Positions 44,074-53,691 of a DNA stretch of 64,000 nucleotides are shown here, one piece after another (position 1 is the stretch's first letter; every line of letters begins with the position of its first letter). A program made the translations under genes and the position numbers. The stretch covers positions 806,001 to 870,000 of the forward strand of contig NZ_CP022347.1 in assembly GCF_002238335.1 (NCBI RefSeq). The letters are read 5' to 3'. Source of the stretch: Campylobacter avium LMG 24591. Lineage in GTDB: Bacteria; Campylobacterota; Campylobacteria; Campylobacterales; Campylobacteraceae. The notes beneath the pieces were generated by a model that did not search any database, was not told where the DNA came from, and saw only the letters and a list, made by a program, of their open reading frames with translations.

Positions 44074-45198
44074 ATGGAATTTAAAATAAAACATAAAGAT
44101 AGTAGAGCAAGAGTTTGCGAGATAAAAACAAGCCATAGTTCTTTTACAACTCCTATTTTTATGCCTGTTGGCACGGCTGCTTGTGTGAAAAGTCTTGATT
44201 TTTTAGACCTTTCTCTTATACTTGATGCAAAAATCATACTTGCAAACACTTATCATCTTTATTTGCGTCCGGGTGCTGACATAGTAGCTAAATTTAAGGG
44301 CTTACACGGCTTTACAGGCTTTTCAAGGTCTTTTTTAACAGATAGTGGGGGCTTTCAAGCCTTTTCATTAAGCAAAAATTCAAAACACAAAGAAGAAGGC
44401 ATAGAATTTAAAAGCCACATAGACGGCTCAAGGCATTTTTTTACTCCTAAATCAGTGCTTGATACGCAATATCTTTTAAATTCAGATATTATGATGGTGC
44501 TTGATGACTTAGTTGCCTTGCCAAGTGATGAAAAAAGAGTGATCTTGTCCGTGCAAAGGACTATAAAATGGGCTAAAGAGTCCATAAACTATCATAAAGA
44601 AAGGCAAAGCAAAGGACTTAACCTAGATAATAACATCTTTGCCATCATACAAGGAGGCACTTCTTATGAGCAAAGAAAGCTTTGTGCCTTAGAGCTTTGC
44701 GAACTATCCTTTGACGGACTTGCTATAGGAGGACTTAGCGTAGGAGAGGAAAATGCTTTGATGTATGATACTGTTGAGGCTGTGAGTGAATTTATAGATG
44801 AGAATAGACCTAGATACTTAATGGGAGTTGGAACACCTGAAGATTTGGTAGAATGCGTTGAAAGAGGGGTGGATATGTTTGATTGCGTTATGCCTACTAG
44901 AAATGCTAGAAATGGCACTCTTTTTACAAATTTTGGCAAAATAAATATCAAAAAAGCTGAGTTTTTAAGAGATGAAAGGGCTATAGATGAAGATTGCAAG
45001 TGCTATACTTGCAAGAATTTTTCAAGAGGATATTTACATCATCTTTTTAGAGCAAAAGAGCTTACTTTTTTTAGACTTGCAAGTTTGCATAATTTGCATT
45101 ATTATTTAAGCTTAGTAAAAGCTATGCAAGAAGCCATTTTAAAAGATAGTTTTTCGGAGTTTAAAAAAGAATTTTATGCTAAAAGAAGTTTAAGTTAA
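44074..45198 (+). CDS. tgt: Queuine tRNA-ribosyltransferase Tgt
   Basis: Exchanges G34 for preQ1 in tRNAs with GUN anticodons. The 374-residue protein has the catalytic aspartate blocks [12 protein letters not shown] and [32 protein letters not shown], and a zinc site [17 protein letters not shown] near the C-terminus. The start is close to the divergent gene. Only a distant AAGG precedes it, so initiation may be weak or the leader very short. Confidence 0.96.
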   Translation: MEFKIKHKDSRARVCEIKTSHSSFTTPIFMPVGTAACVKSLDFLDLSLILDAKIILANTYHLYLRPGADIVAKFKGLHGFTGFSRSFLTDSGGFQAFSLSKNSKHKEEGIEFKSHIDGSRHFFTPKSVLDTQYLLNSDIMMVLDDLVALPSDEKRVILSVQRTIKWAKESINYHKERQSKGLNLDNNIFAIIQGGTSYEQRKLCALELCELSFDGLAIGGLSVGEENALMYDTVEAVSEFIDENRPRYLMGVGTPEDLVECVERGVDMFDCVMPTRNARNGTLFTNFGKINIKKAEFLRDERAIDEDCKCYTCKNFSRGYLHHLFRAKELTFFRLASLHNLHYYLSLVKAMQEAILKDSFSEFKKEFYAKRSLS

Positions 45199-45228
45199 GG
45201 AAAATTCGCTATAATTTTGCTTTTTCTT

Positions 45229-45305
45229 GCGCTCATAGCTCAGCTGGATAGAGCATTTGATTGCGGTTCAAAAGGTCAGAGGTTCGAATCCTCTTGAGCG
45301 CGCCA
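45229..45305 (+). tRNA. tRNA-Arg (anticodon GCG)
   Basis: A 77-base cloverleaf: acceptor GCGCTCA/TGAGCGC, D arm GCTC...GAGC, anticodon stem TTTGA/TCAAA with loop TTGCGGT (anticodon GCG), T arm AGAGG/CCTCT and encoded CCA. It reads CGC and CGU codons. It follows tgt by 30 bases. Confidence 0.97.
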
Positions 45306-45312
45306 CTTAAAA

Positions 45313-45337
45313 CACCGCCCAAAAGGCAGTGCTTTTT
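45313..45337 (+). terminator. Terminator after tRNA-Arg
   Basis: CACCGCC, loop CAAAA, GGCAGTG with one mismatch, then CTTTTT. It ends at the stop of the convergent fdhU gene. Confidence 0.65.
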
Positions 45338-45564
45338 CAAGGCTTTTTGATTAAAAATCTAAGCACGGGTCCATCTTGATTTATCTCAAGCACCTCAAAA
45401 CCTCTATTTTTAGCGTCATCCGGTATGGAATTTATGCTTTGAGGACAGTCGCATAAAACCTCTAATATTTCTCCAGTTTTCAGTTCAGCTAGAGCGTCTA
45501 TGGTAGCCATAGCAGGATAAGGACAAGCCTCACCTTGTAAATTTAAAGTATAAGTTATATTCAT
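45337..45564 (-). CDS. fdhU: FdhU, TusA/YedF-family sulfur/selenium carrier protein
   Basis: A 75-residue SirA/TusA-fold protein with the CPYP motif at residues 14-17 (GEACPYPAMATIDAL). It overlaps the upstream YedE-type gene by four bases. In C. jejuni the equivalent pair fdhT-fdhU is required for selenium-dependent formate dehydrogenase biogenesis, which is the basis for the name. The cysteine of CPYP is the likely carrier residue. Confidence 0.85.
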   Translation of the reverse strand: MNITYTLNLQGEACPYPAMATIDALAELKTGEILEVLCDCPQSINSIPDDAKNRGFEVLEINQDGPVLRFLIKKP

Positions 45565-46766
45565 CTTTGTATCCTTTTGAAAAAATATCTTTTATAAGCT
45601 AATGCTAAGATAAGCATAGAAAGTAAAAAGAGCAAGTTTAAAGCAAGCCCACCTAAATTTGAAAAGCTATCAAGAAGATTTATCTTTACGCCCTCCTTAA
45701 AGCCTTGCGGAAAGAAATCATAACTTAAGGCTAGTATCATAGTTCCTGCTATGTTAGCAGCTCCAACTATCATAAAATGACTTTGTCCCTCCCACATTCT
45801 ATAAGCCCAGCCGCACTCGCAAGCTCCGGCAAAAACTATACCAAAGCCAAACAAAAAAGCTCCCATAGCCACGCTTAAAGAAAGCTGAGTAAGCTTTGGC
45901 TCGTGCCCATAAAGAGTAAAGGCAAAGGCTATGATAGTAGCTATCATCATACCTATGATAGCACCTTTTATGGCTGAATCTCTACCAAATAAAAACAGAT
46001 CCCTAAAGCAAGAAGTAAAGCAAATTTGGCATTTTGATATGATAAAACCAAAGATAAAACCAAAAACTAAAGCTAAAGAAAGCATACTTTTTCTATCGCT
46101 AGGATTAATATCGTGGTAATTTATCAAAAGATAAAGCAGCCAAGAAAGAAAAAGAACAAAGACAAATATACCTAAGAAAAAGTAAAATTTAGCTCTTTTT
46201 TCGTGTATTTCTAAACCCTCATCCTTTTTATTTACCCTTACAAGTTTTGCTTTTGGTTTAAAAAATTTAGTATTTGTAAGCTTTACGGCTAGATAAATTC
46301 CAAGCACCATAAAAAGAGCAAAAAGCCAAGTATGCAAGGAAAAATAAGGAATGCCAGAGAAAAAATTTCCCAAATTACAACCAAAGGCAAGTCTGGCTCC
46401 AAAGCCTGAGAGCAGTCCTCCAACTATAGCTTGAAATACCCTTAAAGAACTAGCTGGTAAGCGAAATTTAACCTTATTTGCTAAGAGTGCTGCAACTATA
46501 CAACCTATAGACATACCAAGAAGCATTATGCCTGAAATTCTAGTTGTTGCATTACCATGAAGTCCTAAATTTTGATAGTAAGAATAAGAGCTTAAATCAG
46601 CTCCAAAAAGCTCTAAAAATTCTCCTCCAAGTCTTGTCATCTCGCTAGTTACTCCCCAATTAACAGCAAAGATACCAAAATAAGCAGCAGAAAAAACTCC
46701 AAGTGCTATAAAACCTTTTTTATTTTCCCAAAAATTTATTAGATATTTTTGTTTAATTTCATTCAA
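45561..46766 (-). CDS. fdhT: FdhT, YeeE/YedE-family membrane transporter (selenium related)
   Basis: A 401-residue integral membrane protein with about ten helices and paired YeeE/YedE motifs: LSGFGARLAFGCNLGNFFSGI in the first half, and CQICFTSCFRDLFLFGRDSAIKG plus VFAGACECGWAYRMWEGQSH in the second. Conserved cysteines in these motifs conduct sulfur or selenium species in the family. With the CPYP carrier gene downstream it matches the C. jejuni fdhTU pair. AAGGAG precedes the start. Confidence 0.87.
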   Translation of the reverse strand: MNEIKQKYLINFWENKKGFIALGVFSAAYFGIFAVNWGVTSEMTRLGGEFLELFGADLSSYSYYQNLGLHGNATTRISGIMLLGMSIGCIVAALLANKVKFRLPASSLRVFQAIVGGLLSGFGARLAFGCNLGNFFSGIPYFSLHTWLFALFMVLGIYLAVKLTNTKFFKPKAKLVRVNKKDEGLEIHEKRAKFYFFLGIFVFVLFLSWLLYLLINYHDINPSDRKSMLSLALVFGFIFGFIISKCQICFTSCFRDLFLFGRDSAIKGAIIGMMIATIIAFAFTLYGHEPKLTQLSLSVAMGAFLFGFGIVFAGACECGWAYRMWEGQSHFMIVGAANIAGTMILALSYDFFPQGFKEGVKINLLDSFSNLGGLALNLLFLLSMLILALAYKRYFFKRIQR

Positions 46767-47049
46767 ATTTATCTCCTTAAAGAGTTAAAAAAACATTAAA
46801 AAACTTTAGTTTGAAAACCAGAATGTATATGTATATACTAAATGAGATTAAGAATTTTTGCACACAAAAGTGTGCATACAACAAGACATAGTACTTTTAA
46901 AAGAAGCAAGAAAAATAGACTTGATTTTAATGCTATTCATCCTCACTTCCTTTCATCTTAAGTTTAGCTTTCTTTTACAAGAAAAAGACTATAATTTTAG
47001 CAAAATTACATAAAAAAGTCAAATTTTATCCTAATTAAAAAGGAGTAAT
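46767..47049. promoter_or_regulatory. Divergent intergenic region with an 18-bp palindrome
   Basis: The 283 bases between fdhT (minus) and the D-lactate dehydrogenase gene (plus) must hold both promoters. A perfect inverted repeat TGCACAC-AAAA-GTGTGCA lies at 46859-46876 and an alternating GTATATGTATATAC at 46825-46838. Either could be an operator. No open frame of note is present. Confidence 0.5.
46990..46995 (+). promoter_or_regulatory. -10 box of the D-lactate dehydrogenase gene
   Basis: TATAAT in AGACTATAATTTTAGC, 54 bases before the ATG at 47050. Confidence 0.6.
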
Positions 47050-49866
47050 ATGCAAGATTATGAAGGTTTTTATAAGGAAGCTAAGGAGCTTTTTAAAGGC
47101 AGGGTTTATAAGGATTATTTAAGATGTTTTGCTTATGGAGTTGATGCGAGTTGTTATGCCCTAACTCCAAAACTTGTGTGTTTATTAAAAAGCGAAGAAG
47201 AAGTGATAAGAGCCTTTGCTTTGTCTAAGAAGTATAATACCCCGCTTTGCTTTCGCGGTGCTGGTACTAGCTTAAGCGGTCAAAGCTCTTGTGATAGTAT
47301 TTTAATCGTACTAGATTCTTCTTTTTCTAAGATAAAAATTTCAAAAAATGCAAGAAGCATAATGCTTGATGCAGGAGTTATAGGCTCTGATGCAAATTTA
47401 GCCTTGAAAGAATTTAATAAAAAAATAGGACCTGACCCAGCCACCATAGCAGCAGCACACATAGCTGGAATTGTAAATAACAACTCAAGCGGGATGTGTT
47501 GCGGGGTAAAGCAAAACTCATACAACACTATAAAATCCATTCGAGTGATACTAGCAGATGGCTTTTTACTTGATACCAGCGATGAAAAAAGCATAAGTGA
47601 GTTTAAAAAAACACATAAAAAGATGATTGATGAGCTTTTAGCCTTAAGGGCTGAAATTTTAAAAGATAAAGCCTTGCAAGAGCTTATAAGAAAAAAATAC
47701 AAGATAAAAAATACCACAGGTTATAGCATAAATGCCTTGCTTGATTTTGAGGACATTATAGACATCATCACTCATCTTTTTGTGGGAAGCGAGGGCACAC
47801 TTGGCTTTCTTTCAAGGGTGGAGCTTGAATGCGTAGAGGATAAGCCCTATAAAGCCTGTGCCTTGCTCTTTTATGAAGACATTATAAAAGCTTGTGAGGT
47901 CGTAAATACCCTAGCTTCTTTAAATGAGCTTATTAGCAGTGCTGAGATTATGGATTATGCTTGTTTAAAAACAGCTTCAAAATTTAAAGGAGTGCCTGAG
48001 TTTTTAAAATCTGTAAAAAAAGACACGGCTTGCATACTGATACAAACGGAAAATGATAATGAAAAACTTTTGGATGAAAATATACAAAAGATAAAAAATG
48101 CCCTAAGTGCTCATCCTAGTTCCTTGCCTTTACGTTTTTCAAAGGATGAAAAAGAATGTGCTTCTTGGTGGAAGATAAGAAAAGGACTTTTACCCATAGC
48201 TGCAAGTGCTAGAAAAAAAGGAACCTCTGTCATAACTGAGGATATTTGCTTTGAGCTAAAGGATCTTGCAAGAGGAATTTCAGAGCTTTTAGAGCTTTTT
48301 AAAAAGCACTCTTTTGCTGACAATGCCATTTTGCTAGGACACGCCTTGGCTGGAAATATGCACTTTATCATCACTCCAAATTTAAACGATAAAAAAGAAT
48401 TTGAAAATTTCTCAAATTTAATCTCTGATATGGCTAAGATGATAGCTTCTTTTGGTGGCAGTATAAAAGCAGAGCACGGTACAGGCAGGATGATAGCTCC
48501 TTTTGTAGAGCTTGAATGGGGCAAAAAAGCTTATAAGATAAATAAAAAGATAAAAGAAATTTTTGATGAAAAAAGACTTATAAATCCCGATGTTATCATA
48601 AGTGATGATAAGGATATTTACAAAAAAAATATTAAAGAAATCACAGAGCTAGATCAAGAATTTTTAGAGGGCTGTATGGACTGCGGATTTTGCGAGAAAA
48701 ATTGTCCATCAAATAAACTTAGCCTAAGTCCTAGACAAAGAATAGCCCTGCAAAGAGAGCTTAAAAGACTACAAAATTTAAAAGATGAGGATAGCAAAAA
48801 AAAGCTAAAAGAGCTAAAAAGAGGCTTAAAATACTTTTCAAATGAAACCTGTGCTGCTTGTTCTATGTGCGAAGAGCTTTGCCCTATAGGCATAGATACT
48901 GCGAGATTAGCATTAGAAGAAAGGAAAAAAAGCTCAAAATTTTCTCAAAAAATAGCCTCTTATGCTTATGAAAATTTTAGCACAAGCATAGATATGGCTA
49001 AATTTTCCTTAAAAACCAGCTCACTTTTTCATCTTAATAAGTTATCAAATTTTAGCATAAGCCTAAGAAAAAGCCTAAAATTTACTCCTGCTACTAGAAA
49101 ATTTATGCCAAGAGCTAATTCATACGAGCTAAAAAACAAGCATTTTAGCAAGGAAAAGTCTGTGATTTATTTTACAAGCTGTATAAATAGAGCCTTTGCA
49201 CCGTCACACTTAGCAAATGATAAAAGAAGCATACAAGAAGTCTTTGAAAATATCTGTAAAAAGGCTTTTATATCTGTGCTTTATCCAAAGGAGATAAAAA
49301 CTATGTGTTGTGGCAAGGCTTTTGAAAACTATGAAGATATAATGCAAAAAAATTTAGAAAAAAATAAAAGCATACTAAAAAAACTAAGCAAAAATGGCAC
49401 TATACCCATAGTCATAGATCACTCAGCCTGTAGTGCAAGGCTTATAAAGGACTTAAAAGCTGAGTTTTTAATCTATGATCTAAGCACATATTTACTTAAA
49501 GAAGTTTTACCAAGACTTGAGCTAAGGTGCTTGGATGAGGATATAGCACTTTATTCTATGTGTGCATCTAAAAAGATGGGTATAGATTTAGATATGAAAG
49601 AACTTGCTAAAAAATGCACCAGCAAAAGAATTTTAGAGCACAACACAGCTTGTTGCGGTTTTGCTGGGTATAAGGGCTTTTTTACGCCAGAGCTTAATAT
49701 AAATGCCACAAAAAACTTAGCTAGATTTTATGAGGATAAGAATGTAAATTTAGCCTTTTCAAGCTCAAGCACTTGCGAGATAGGCTTAAGTGACGCTACA
49801 AACATATCTTGGCAGCATATAGTCTATCTTTTAGATAAGGTAAGCGAGGTAAAAAATGATAGATGA
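47050..49866 (+). CDS. dld: FAD/Fe-S D-lactate dehydrogenase
   Basis: A 938-residue fused flavoprotein and iron-sulfur respiratory dehydrogenase. An FAD_binding_4 domain (FRGAGTSLSGQS near residue 80 and GPDPATIAAAHIAGIVNNNSSGM) and an FAD-oxidase C domain (LLGHALAGNMHFIITP, EHGTGRM) make up the first 500 residues. Two 4Fe-4S clusters follow (CMDCGFCEKNCP at about 542 and CAACSMCEELCPIG at about 601), then a CCG domain with CCGKAF (about 754) and CCGFAGYKGFF (about 868). The architecture matches Cj1585c, shown to be a D-lactate dehydrogenase in C. jejuni. It probably feeds electrons to menaquinone. Overlaps yggS. Confidence 0.9.
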   Translation: MQDYEGFYKEAKELFKGRVYKDYLRCFAYGVDASCYALTPKLVCLLKSEEEVIRAFALSKKYNTPLCFRGAGTSLSGQSSCDSILIVLDSSFSKIKISKNARSIMLDAGVIGSDANLALKEFNKKIGPDPATIAAAHIAGIVNNNSSGMCCGVKQNSYNTIKSIRVILADGFLLDTSDEKSISEFKKTHKKMIDELLALRAEILKDKALQELIRKKYKIKNTTGYSINALLDFEDIIDIITHLFVGSEGTLGFLSRVELECVEDKPYKACALLFYEDIIKACEVVNTLASLNELISSAEIMDYACLKTASKFKGVPEFLKSVKKDTACILIQTENDNEKLLDENIQKIKNALSAHPSSLPLRFSKDEKECASWWKIRKGLLPIAASARKKGTSVITEDICFELKDLARGISELLELFKKHSFADNAILLGHALAGNMHFIITPNLNDKKEFENFSNLISDMAKMIASFGGSIKAEHGTGRMIAPFVELEWGKKAYKINKKIKEIFDEKRLINPDVIISDDKDIYKKNIKEITELDQEFLEGCMDCGFCEKNCPSNKLSLSPRQRIALQRELKRLQNLKDEDSKKKLKELKRGLKYFSNETCAACSMCEELCPIGIDTARLALEERKKSSKFSQKIASYAYENFSTSIDMAKFSLKTSSLFHLNKLSNFSISLRKSLKFTPATRKFMPRANSYELKNKHFSKEKSVIYFTSCINRAFAPSHLANDKRSIQEVFENICKKAFISVLYPKEIKTMCCGKAFENYEDIMQKNLEKNKSILKKLSKNGTIPIVIDHSACSARLIKDLKAEFLIYDLSTYLLKEVLPRLELRCLDEDIALYSMCASKKMGIDLDMKELAKKCTSKRILEHNTACCGFAGYKGFFTPELNINATKNLARFYEDKNVNLAFSSSSTCEIGLSDATNISWQHIVYLLDKVSEVKNDR

Positions 49867-50473
49867 GATACTTAAGTTAAATGTGCGGGTTGTAGCTGCT
49901 AGTAAGTATGTGGATGCTAAGGCTATAAGGGAAAAATTTAAGCAAGGAATTTTAGAATTTGGAGAAAATCAGGTCAAAGCTCTTGCTTTAAAAAAAGAGG
50001 AGCTAAAGGATTTGCCTATAAAATGGCACTTTATAGGAAATTTACAAAGCAATAAAATAAATCTTTTACTAAAACAAAGACCTATTTTATGGCAGTCTTG
50101 CAATGGCTTAAAGTTAGCAAGGGCTGTAAATAAGAGGCTTGATTATGAGCTTGATACCTTGCTTGAGATAAATTCAGCCAATGAGCTTTCTAAAACAGGG
50201 CTTGATATTCAAAAAGCACTTGATGAGTATTTGCAAATCAAAGAAGAATGTAAAAATATAAGGCTTTGTGGGGTGATGAGCATAGGTGCAAACAGTGCTG
50301 ATAAAAAAGAAATTCAAAAAAGCTTTGAAGCCACATATAAACTTTATGAAAAGCTTCAAAAATACGGAGCAAACATTTGCTCTATGGGAATGAGCTCGGA
50401 TTATGAGCTGGCTATAAAATGCGGTTCAAATATGATAAGACTTGGTTCTATCTTGTTTAAGAACGGTTCTTAA
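49856..50473 (+). CDS. yggS: YggS/PLPBP, pyridoxal-phosphate homeostasis protein
   Basis: A 205-residue PLP-binding barrel protein without catalytic activity, which buffers free PLP. The PLP lysine lies in [16 protein letters not shown] (Lys18 or close). Other family blocks are [22 protein letters not shown] and the C-terminal [24 protein letters not shown]. It starts within the last codons of the D-lactate dehydrogenase gene. Confidence 0.94.
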   Translation: MIDEILKLNVRVVAASKYVDAKAIREKFKQGILEFGENQVKALALKKEELKDLPIKWHFIGNLQSNKINLLLKQRPILWQSCNGLKLARAVNKRLDYELDTLLEINSANELSKTGLDIQKALDEYLQIKEECKNIRLCGVMSIGANSADKKEIQKSFEATYKLYEKLQKYGANICSMGMSSDYELAIKCGSNMIRLGSILFKNGS

Positions 50474-50562
50474 ATTTTAAAGCCAAAATTAAATTTCGTA
50501 AAACAAAATGTATTGTTTTGATTTTTTTGTTAAAATCAAGAAAAATTTTAAGAAAGACTTCT

Positions 50563-51657
50563 ATGGATAACTACGAATACAGCGAATTATTAAAAACCCT
50601 TCAAAATAAGGTGGATAACATAAGATCCATCATAAACCCAGATCAAGGCTTAAAAAGATTAAAAGAAATAAGCGAACTTGAAAATTCGCCTGATTTTTGG
50701 CAGGATGTAAAAAGAGCTGGAATTTTAGGCAAGGAAAAAACAAAGCTTGAAAACTTGTTAAAGCAGTATGAAAATGCTAAAAATTCCATAAATGACGCAA
50801 AAGAACTTTTTGATTTAGCGAATTTAGAAAATGATGAGGAGACTTTAAAAGCACTTTTTGAGGATAGTAAAAATTTAGAAGAAAGCATAGTAAGTCTTGA
50901 AATAGCTATGCTTTTAAGCGATGAAAAAGATAGTAAAAATGCTATAGTTAGCATACATCCAGGAGCAGGTGGCACTGAGAGCAATGACTGGGCTTCTATG
51001 CTTTATAGAATGTATCTTAGATTTTGCGAGAGGGAGGGTTTTAAGGTAGAAACTTTGGACTTTCAAGAGGGCGAGGAAGCAGGTATAAAGGATGTGAGTT
51101 TTTTGGTAAAGGGCGATAATGCTTATGGCTATTTAAAGGCTGAAAATGGCATACACCGCCTAGTTAGAACCTCTCCTTTTGATAGTGCAGGTAGAAGACA
51201 TACAAGTTTTTGTAGTGTTATGGTAAGTGCTGAACTTGATGATGATATAGAAATAGATATAGAAGATAAGGATATAAGGATAGATTATTACAGAGCCAGT
51301 GGAGCAGGGGGCCAGCATATAAATAAAACAGAATCAGCTGTTAGAATTACGCATTTTCCAAGCGGTATAGTAGTGCAGTGTCAAAACGATCGCTCCCAGC
51401 ATAAAAATAAAGCCACAGCTATGAAAATGCTTAAATCAAGGCTTTATGAACTAGAACTTATGAAACAAGAAGCGCAAAATAATGCTGGCGAAAAAAGCGA
51501 TATAGCCTGGGGACATCAGATAAGATCTTATGTGCTTTTTCCTTACCAACAAGTCAAAGACAACCGCTCAAATGAAGCTTTTAGCAATGTAGAAGCCATC
51601 TTAGACGGAGACATAAAAAAACTGATAGAGGGTGTTTTGATAGCTCTGAAATCTTAA
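50563..51657 (+). CDS. prfB: Peptide chain release factor 2
   Basis: RF2 reads UAA and UGA stops. The 364-residue protein has the tripeptide anticodon-like SPF in [12 protein letters not shown], and the peptidyl-hydrolysis motif [12 protein letters not shown] with GGQ at 249-251. The ATG at 50563 ([10 protein letters not shown]) is chosen over one at 50518, which has no ribosome site. The whole gene is in one frame, so the programmed frameshift of E. coli prfB is absent. Confidence 0.96.
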   Translation: MDNYEYSELLKTLQNKVDNIRSIINPDQGLKRLKEISELENSPDFWQDVKRAGILGKEKTKLENLLKQYENAKNSINDAKELFDLANLENDEETLKALFEDSKNLEESIVSLEIAMLLSDEKDSKNAIVSIHPGAGGTESNDWASMLYRMYLRFCEREGFKVETLDFQEGEEAGIKDVSFLVKGDNAYGYLKAENGIHRLVRTSPFDSAGRRHTSFCSVMVSAELDDDIEIDIEDKDIRIDYYRASGAGGQHINKTESAVRITHFPSGIVVQCQNDRSQHKNKATAMKMLKSRLYELELMKQEAQNNAGEKSDIAWGHQIRSYVLFPYQQVKDNRSNEAFSNVEAILDGDIKKLIEGVLIALKS

Positions 51658-51774
51658 ATTTAGGTTTTATTCTAGAGTATTATTTTAAAGTGATATAAAG
51701 AAAATATAGACTTTAATGCTAAGGTTGAATATGGGGTGAGGTTTTAGTTTGTCTTGAGTTGTTGTGAAATAAAA

Positions 51775-51806
51775 CTCTGACGCGAAAGGAAAGTTTCGTG
51801 TTAGAG
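51775..51806 (-). terminator. Hairpin with T-rich tail, minus strand
   Basis: CTCTAACACGAAA, loop CTTTCC, TTTCGCGTCAGAG on the minus strand forms a 13-bp stem with two G-T pairs and is followed by TTTTATTTC. It fits an intrinsic terminator for minus-strand transcription coming from the PepSY-like gene or from the nearby TATAAT. Confidence 0.6.
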
Positions 51807-51841
51807 GTGATTAGATTATAATTTAGATAATTTAGATAATT

Positions 51842-51863
51842 AGGAGCAAGTTTTCTTGCTCCT
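51842..51863. terminator. Hairpin downstream of the PepSY-like gene
   Basis: AGGAGCAAG, loop TTTT, CTTGCTCCT: a perfect 9-bp stem 28 bases beyond the stop of the minus-strand gene. Neither side has a strong T run, so it may act with the second hairpin at 51775-51806. Confidence 0.55.
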
Positions 51864-51891
51864 TGAAAAATCCTAAGAGTTTAAAACTCTT

Positions 51892-52317
51892 TTAATCATC
51901 AAATTTTTGACCTATAACATTACCATTAGCATCAGTATAAACTTCCATCATATTGTTAAATTTGAACTTGTAGCCATTTATGGTTCTGTCAATTTCTATG
52001 ATTTGAGCATTTGGCTGCGAAGCTTTTACCTTTGATGTTACAGCATTTGGCAAGAAGGTTGTAGGTATAGGCTTATATCTTCCGTCTATATCAGTCCAAT
52101 CACCATTTATGTTAAATTCTATCTTTGTTCCGTCTGAAAGGTCTATATCATAAGAAGTCATATCTCTTTCAGCAAACATTATGTTAGCACCTTTGAAGTG
52201 TTGTTTTACAAAGCTATGAATTTTAGCCGGTAGGGTATTTGGCGCAACAGCCATATCCGCAAGCAAAGAACTCGCACAAAACAAAGTAACCAAAGCTACA
52301 ACTTTTAACTTTTTCAT
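51892..52317 (-). CDS. Periplasmic PepSY-like (DUF2874) protein
   Basis: A 141-residue secreted protein. The signal peptide MKKLKVVALVTLFCASSLLA is followed by two PepSY-like repeats (IHSFVKQHFKGANIMFAERDM with YDIDLSDGTKIEFNINGDW; then KVKASQPNAQIIEIDRTINGYKF and VYTDANGNVIG). The family is periplasmic, and no enzyme activity is known to me. AAGGAGAAAAT precedes the ATG. Single-gene unit next to tRNA-Gly. Confidence 0.88.
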   Translation of the reverse strand: MKKLKVVALVTLFCASSLLADMAVAPNTLPAKIHSFVKQHFKGANIMFAERDMTSYDIDLSDGTKIEFNINGDWTDIDGRYKPIPTTFLPNAVTSKVKASQPNAQIIEIDRTINGYKFKFNNMMEVYTDANGNVIGQKFDD

Positions 52318-52411
52318 ATTTTCTCCTTAAAGTGAATTTATGCTGTAATGATACCCATAGTATGTGAAGATTGTGTGAATGGAAAATGAAGTGAAAGTGA
52401 ATTTTAAAAAG

Positions 52412-52486
52412 TGGAGCGGGAAACGAGGTTCGAACTCGCGACCCCAACCTTGGCAAGGTTGTGCTCTACCACTGAGCTATTCCCGC
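52412..52486 (-). tRNA. tRNA-Gly (anticodon GCC)
   Basis: Read on the minus strand: acceptor GCGGGAA/TTCCCGC, D arm GCTC...GAGC, anticodon loop CTTGCCAAG with anticodon GCC, T arm GCGAG/CTCGT around TTCGAAC, encoded TCCA end. 75 bases. Confidence 0.97.
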
Positions 52487-52515
52487 AAAGAAGTGTAATT
52501 TTATATTAAAAGACG

Positions 52516-53691
52516 TTAAAAGTCAAGCATTTTTATGAGTTTTATCTCCTCATTTTCTTTTATGCTTTCCTTAAAATAATCGCTAATGAAAATATAAGAA
52601 TTTCTAGCCAAAACAGTGATTTTAGCAGCAGATAAGCTCATATCTGGTATAAAATACCCATTTTCTAGCTCGCCAAGCAAGATATTATTTCTTTTATTTT
52701 TTAATCTTATCTCATCCTTGCACTTAGCACTTATAAACTCAAACTCAAAATTTGCACCAAGCAAGCTAAAAATCAAAGTCTTAGCAAAGAAAAATAAAGA
52801 AAAAAGCGCCGAGACCGTGTTTCCTGGCAAGACAAGCACGAAATTAGAATTTTTACAAAATAGCTTCGTTGGCTTTATAAATTTAGCCTCGGTTTTGCTA
52901 AATATCTCTTTAAATGACAACTCCTCTAAGGCCTGTTTCATAAAGTCAGCCTCTCCTACGCTAGCACCGCCGCTTGTAATCACAATGTCGTATTTATCGG
53001 TACCTAGTGCTTGTTTGATACTATCTAACTTATCTTTTATAATGCCAAGATAGCTTATGTTTAGATTTTCATTGCCAAGCATGGCTATGATAGCACTTGC
53101 GTTGGCATTATAAATTTGAAAATCTTCTTTTTTTTGCGAGGGCTCAACCACTTCATTTCCGCTTGAAAAAACGGCTATATTTAGTTTTTTAGCCACCTTT
53201 AGCTTTGAAATTCCTTGAGAGGCTAAAAGAGCTATGCGTGCTGAGTTTAAAATTTCACCTTTTTTAAGCAATAATTCATCTTTTTTAAACTCCTCACCCC
53301 TTATCCTAACAGCATTAAAGGCCTTTATGTCCTTTTTTACGATGAGTTTGCCATCTTTTATAAGCTCATCTTCTATCATTAACACCGTATCTGCATTGTT
53401 TGGAATTTTAGCACCGGTCATTATTTTATAAGCTTCATTTTTGCCAAGTTCATATTCCTTAAAATCCCCCGCAAAAATGCTGCCTTTTATGTTTAAAGGC
53501 TCATCCTTATCTTCAAAAGCAAAGACATAACCATCAAGTGCGCTGTTGGAAAAGCTAGGCGAGTCAAAATTCGCACTTATGTCCTCAAACAAAACGCGGT
53601 TTTTAGCCTCCTGTATGCTTACAAACTCAAATTCATCTCTAGCTTCTATGTGTTTTTTTAGCAAGGCAAGCTGGGCAAATAAATCACTCAT
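52516..53691 (-). CDS. moeA: Molybdopterin molybdenumtransferase MoeA
   Basis: Inserts molybdate into adenylated molybdopterin. The 391-residue protein shows [17 protein letters not shown] near the N-terminus, [20 protein letters not shown], then SSGNEVVEP, the MoCF-type [17 protein letters not shown] and [15 protein letters not shown]. It overlaps the upstream murA by ATGA. It completes the cofactor pathway with mog at 38175. Confidence 0.94.
   Translation of the reverse strand: MSDLFAQLALLKKHIEARDEFEFVSIQEAKNRVLFEDISANFDSPSFSNSALDGYVFAFEDKDEPLNIKGSIFAGDFKEYELGKNEAYKIMTGAKIPNNADTVLMIEDELIKDGKLIVKKDIKAFNAVRIRGEEFKKDELLLKKGEILNSARIALLASQGISKLKVAKKLNIAVFSSGNEVVEPSQKKEDFQIYNANASAIIAMLGNENLNISYLGIIKDKLDSIKQALGTDKYDIVITSGGASVGEADFMKQALEELSFKEIFSKTEAKFIKPTKLFCKNSNFVLVLPGNTVSALFSLFFFAKTLIFSLLGANFEFEFISAKCKDEIRLKNKRNNILLGELENGYFIPDMSLSAAKITVLARNSYIFISDYFKESIKENEEIKLIKMLDF

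Larger units (their letters stand above)
51658..51891. other. Structured intergenic stretch with two hairpins
   Basis: Between prfB and the minus-strand PepSY-like gene lie two strong inverted repeats and a TATAAT readable on both strands (51815-51822). No convincing reading frame is present. The hairpins could end the PepSY-like transcript, or the segment could include a small RNA. Confidence 0.5.

Noticed and set aside
47280-47717. 145-residue frame antisense to the D-lactate dehydrogenase gene
   Set aside because: It covers a conserved FAD-binding domain on the other strand; composition and lack of a ribosome site mark it as a shadow.
50518-50563. Longer N-terminus or programmed frameshift for prfB
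   Set aside because: The extra residues lack a ribosome site and are AT-rich leader DNA. The full RF2 sequence is in one frame with no internal UGA, so no E. coli-type frameshift.
52223-52456. 77-residue minus-strand frame across tRNA-Gly and the PepSY-like gene start
   Set aside because: It reads through the tRNA and into the real gene in another frame.
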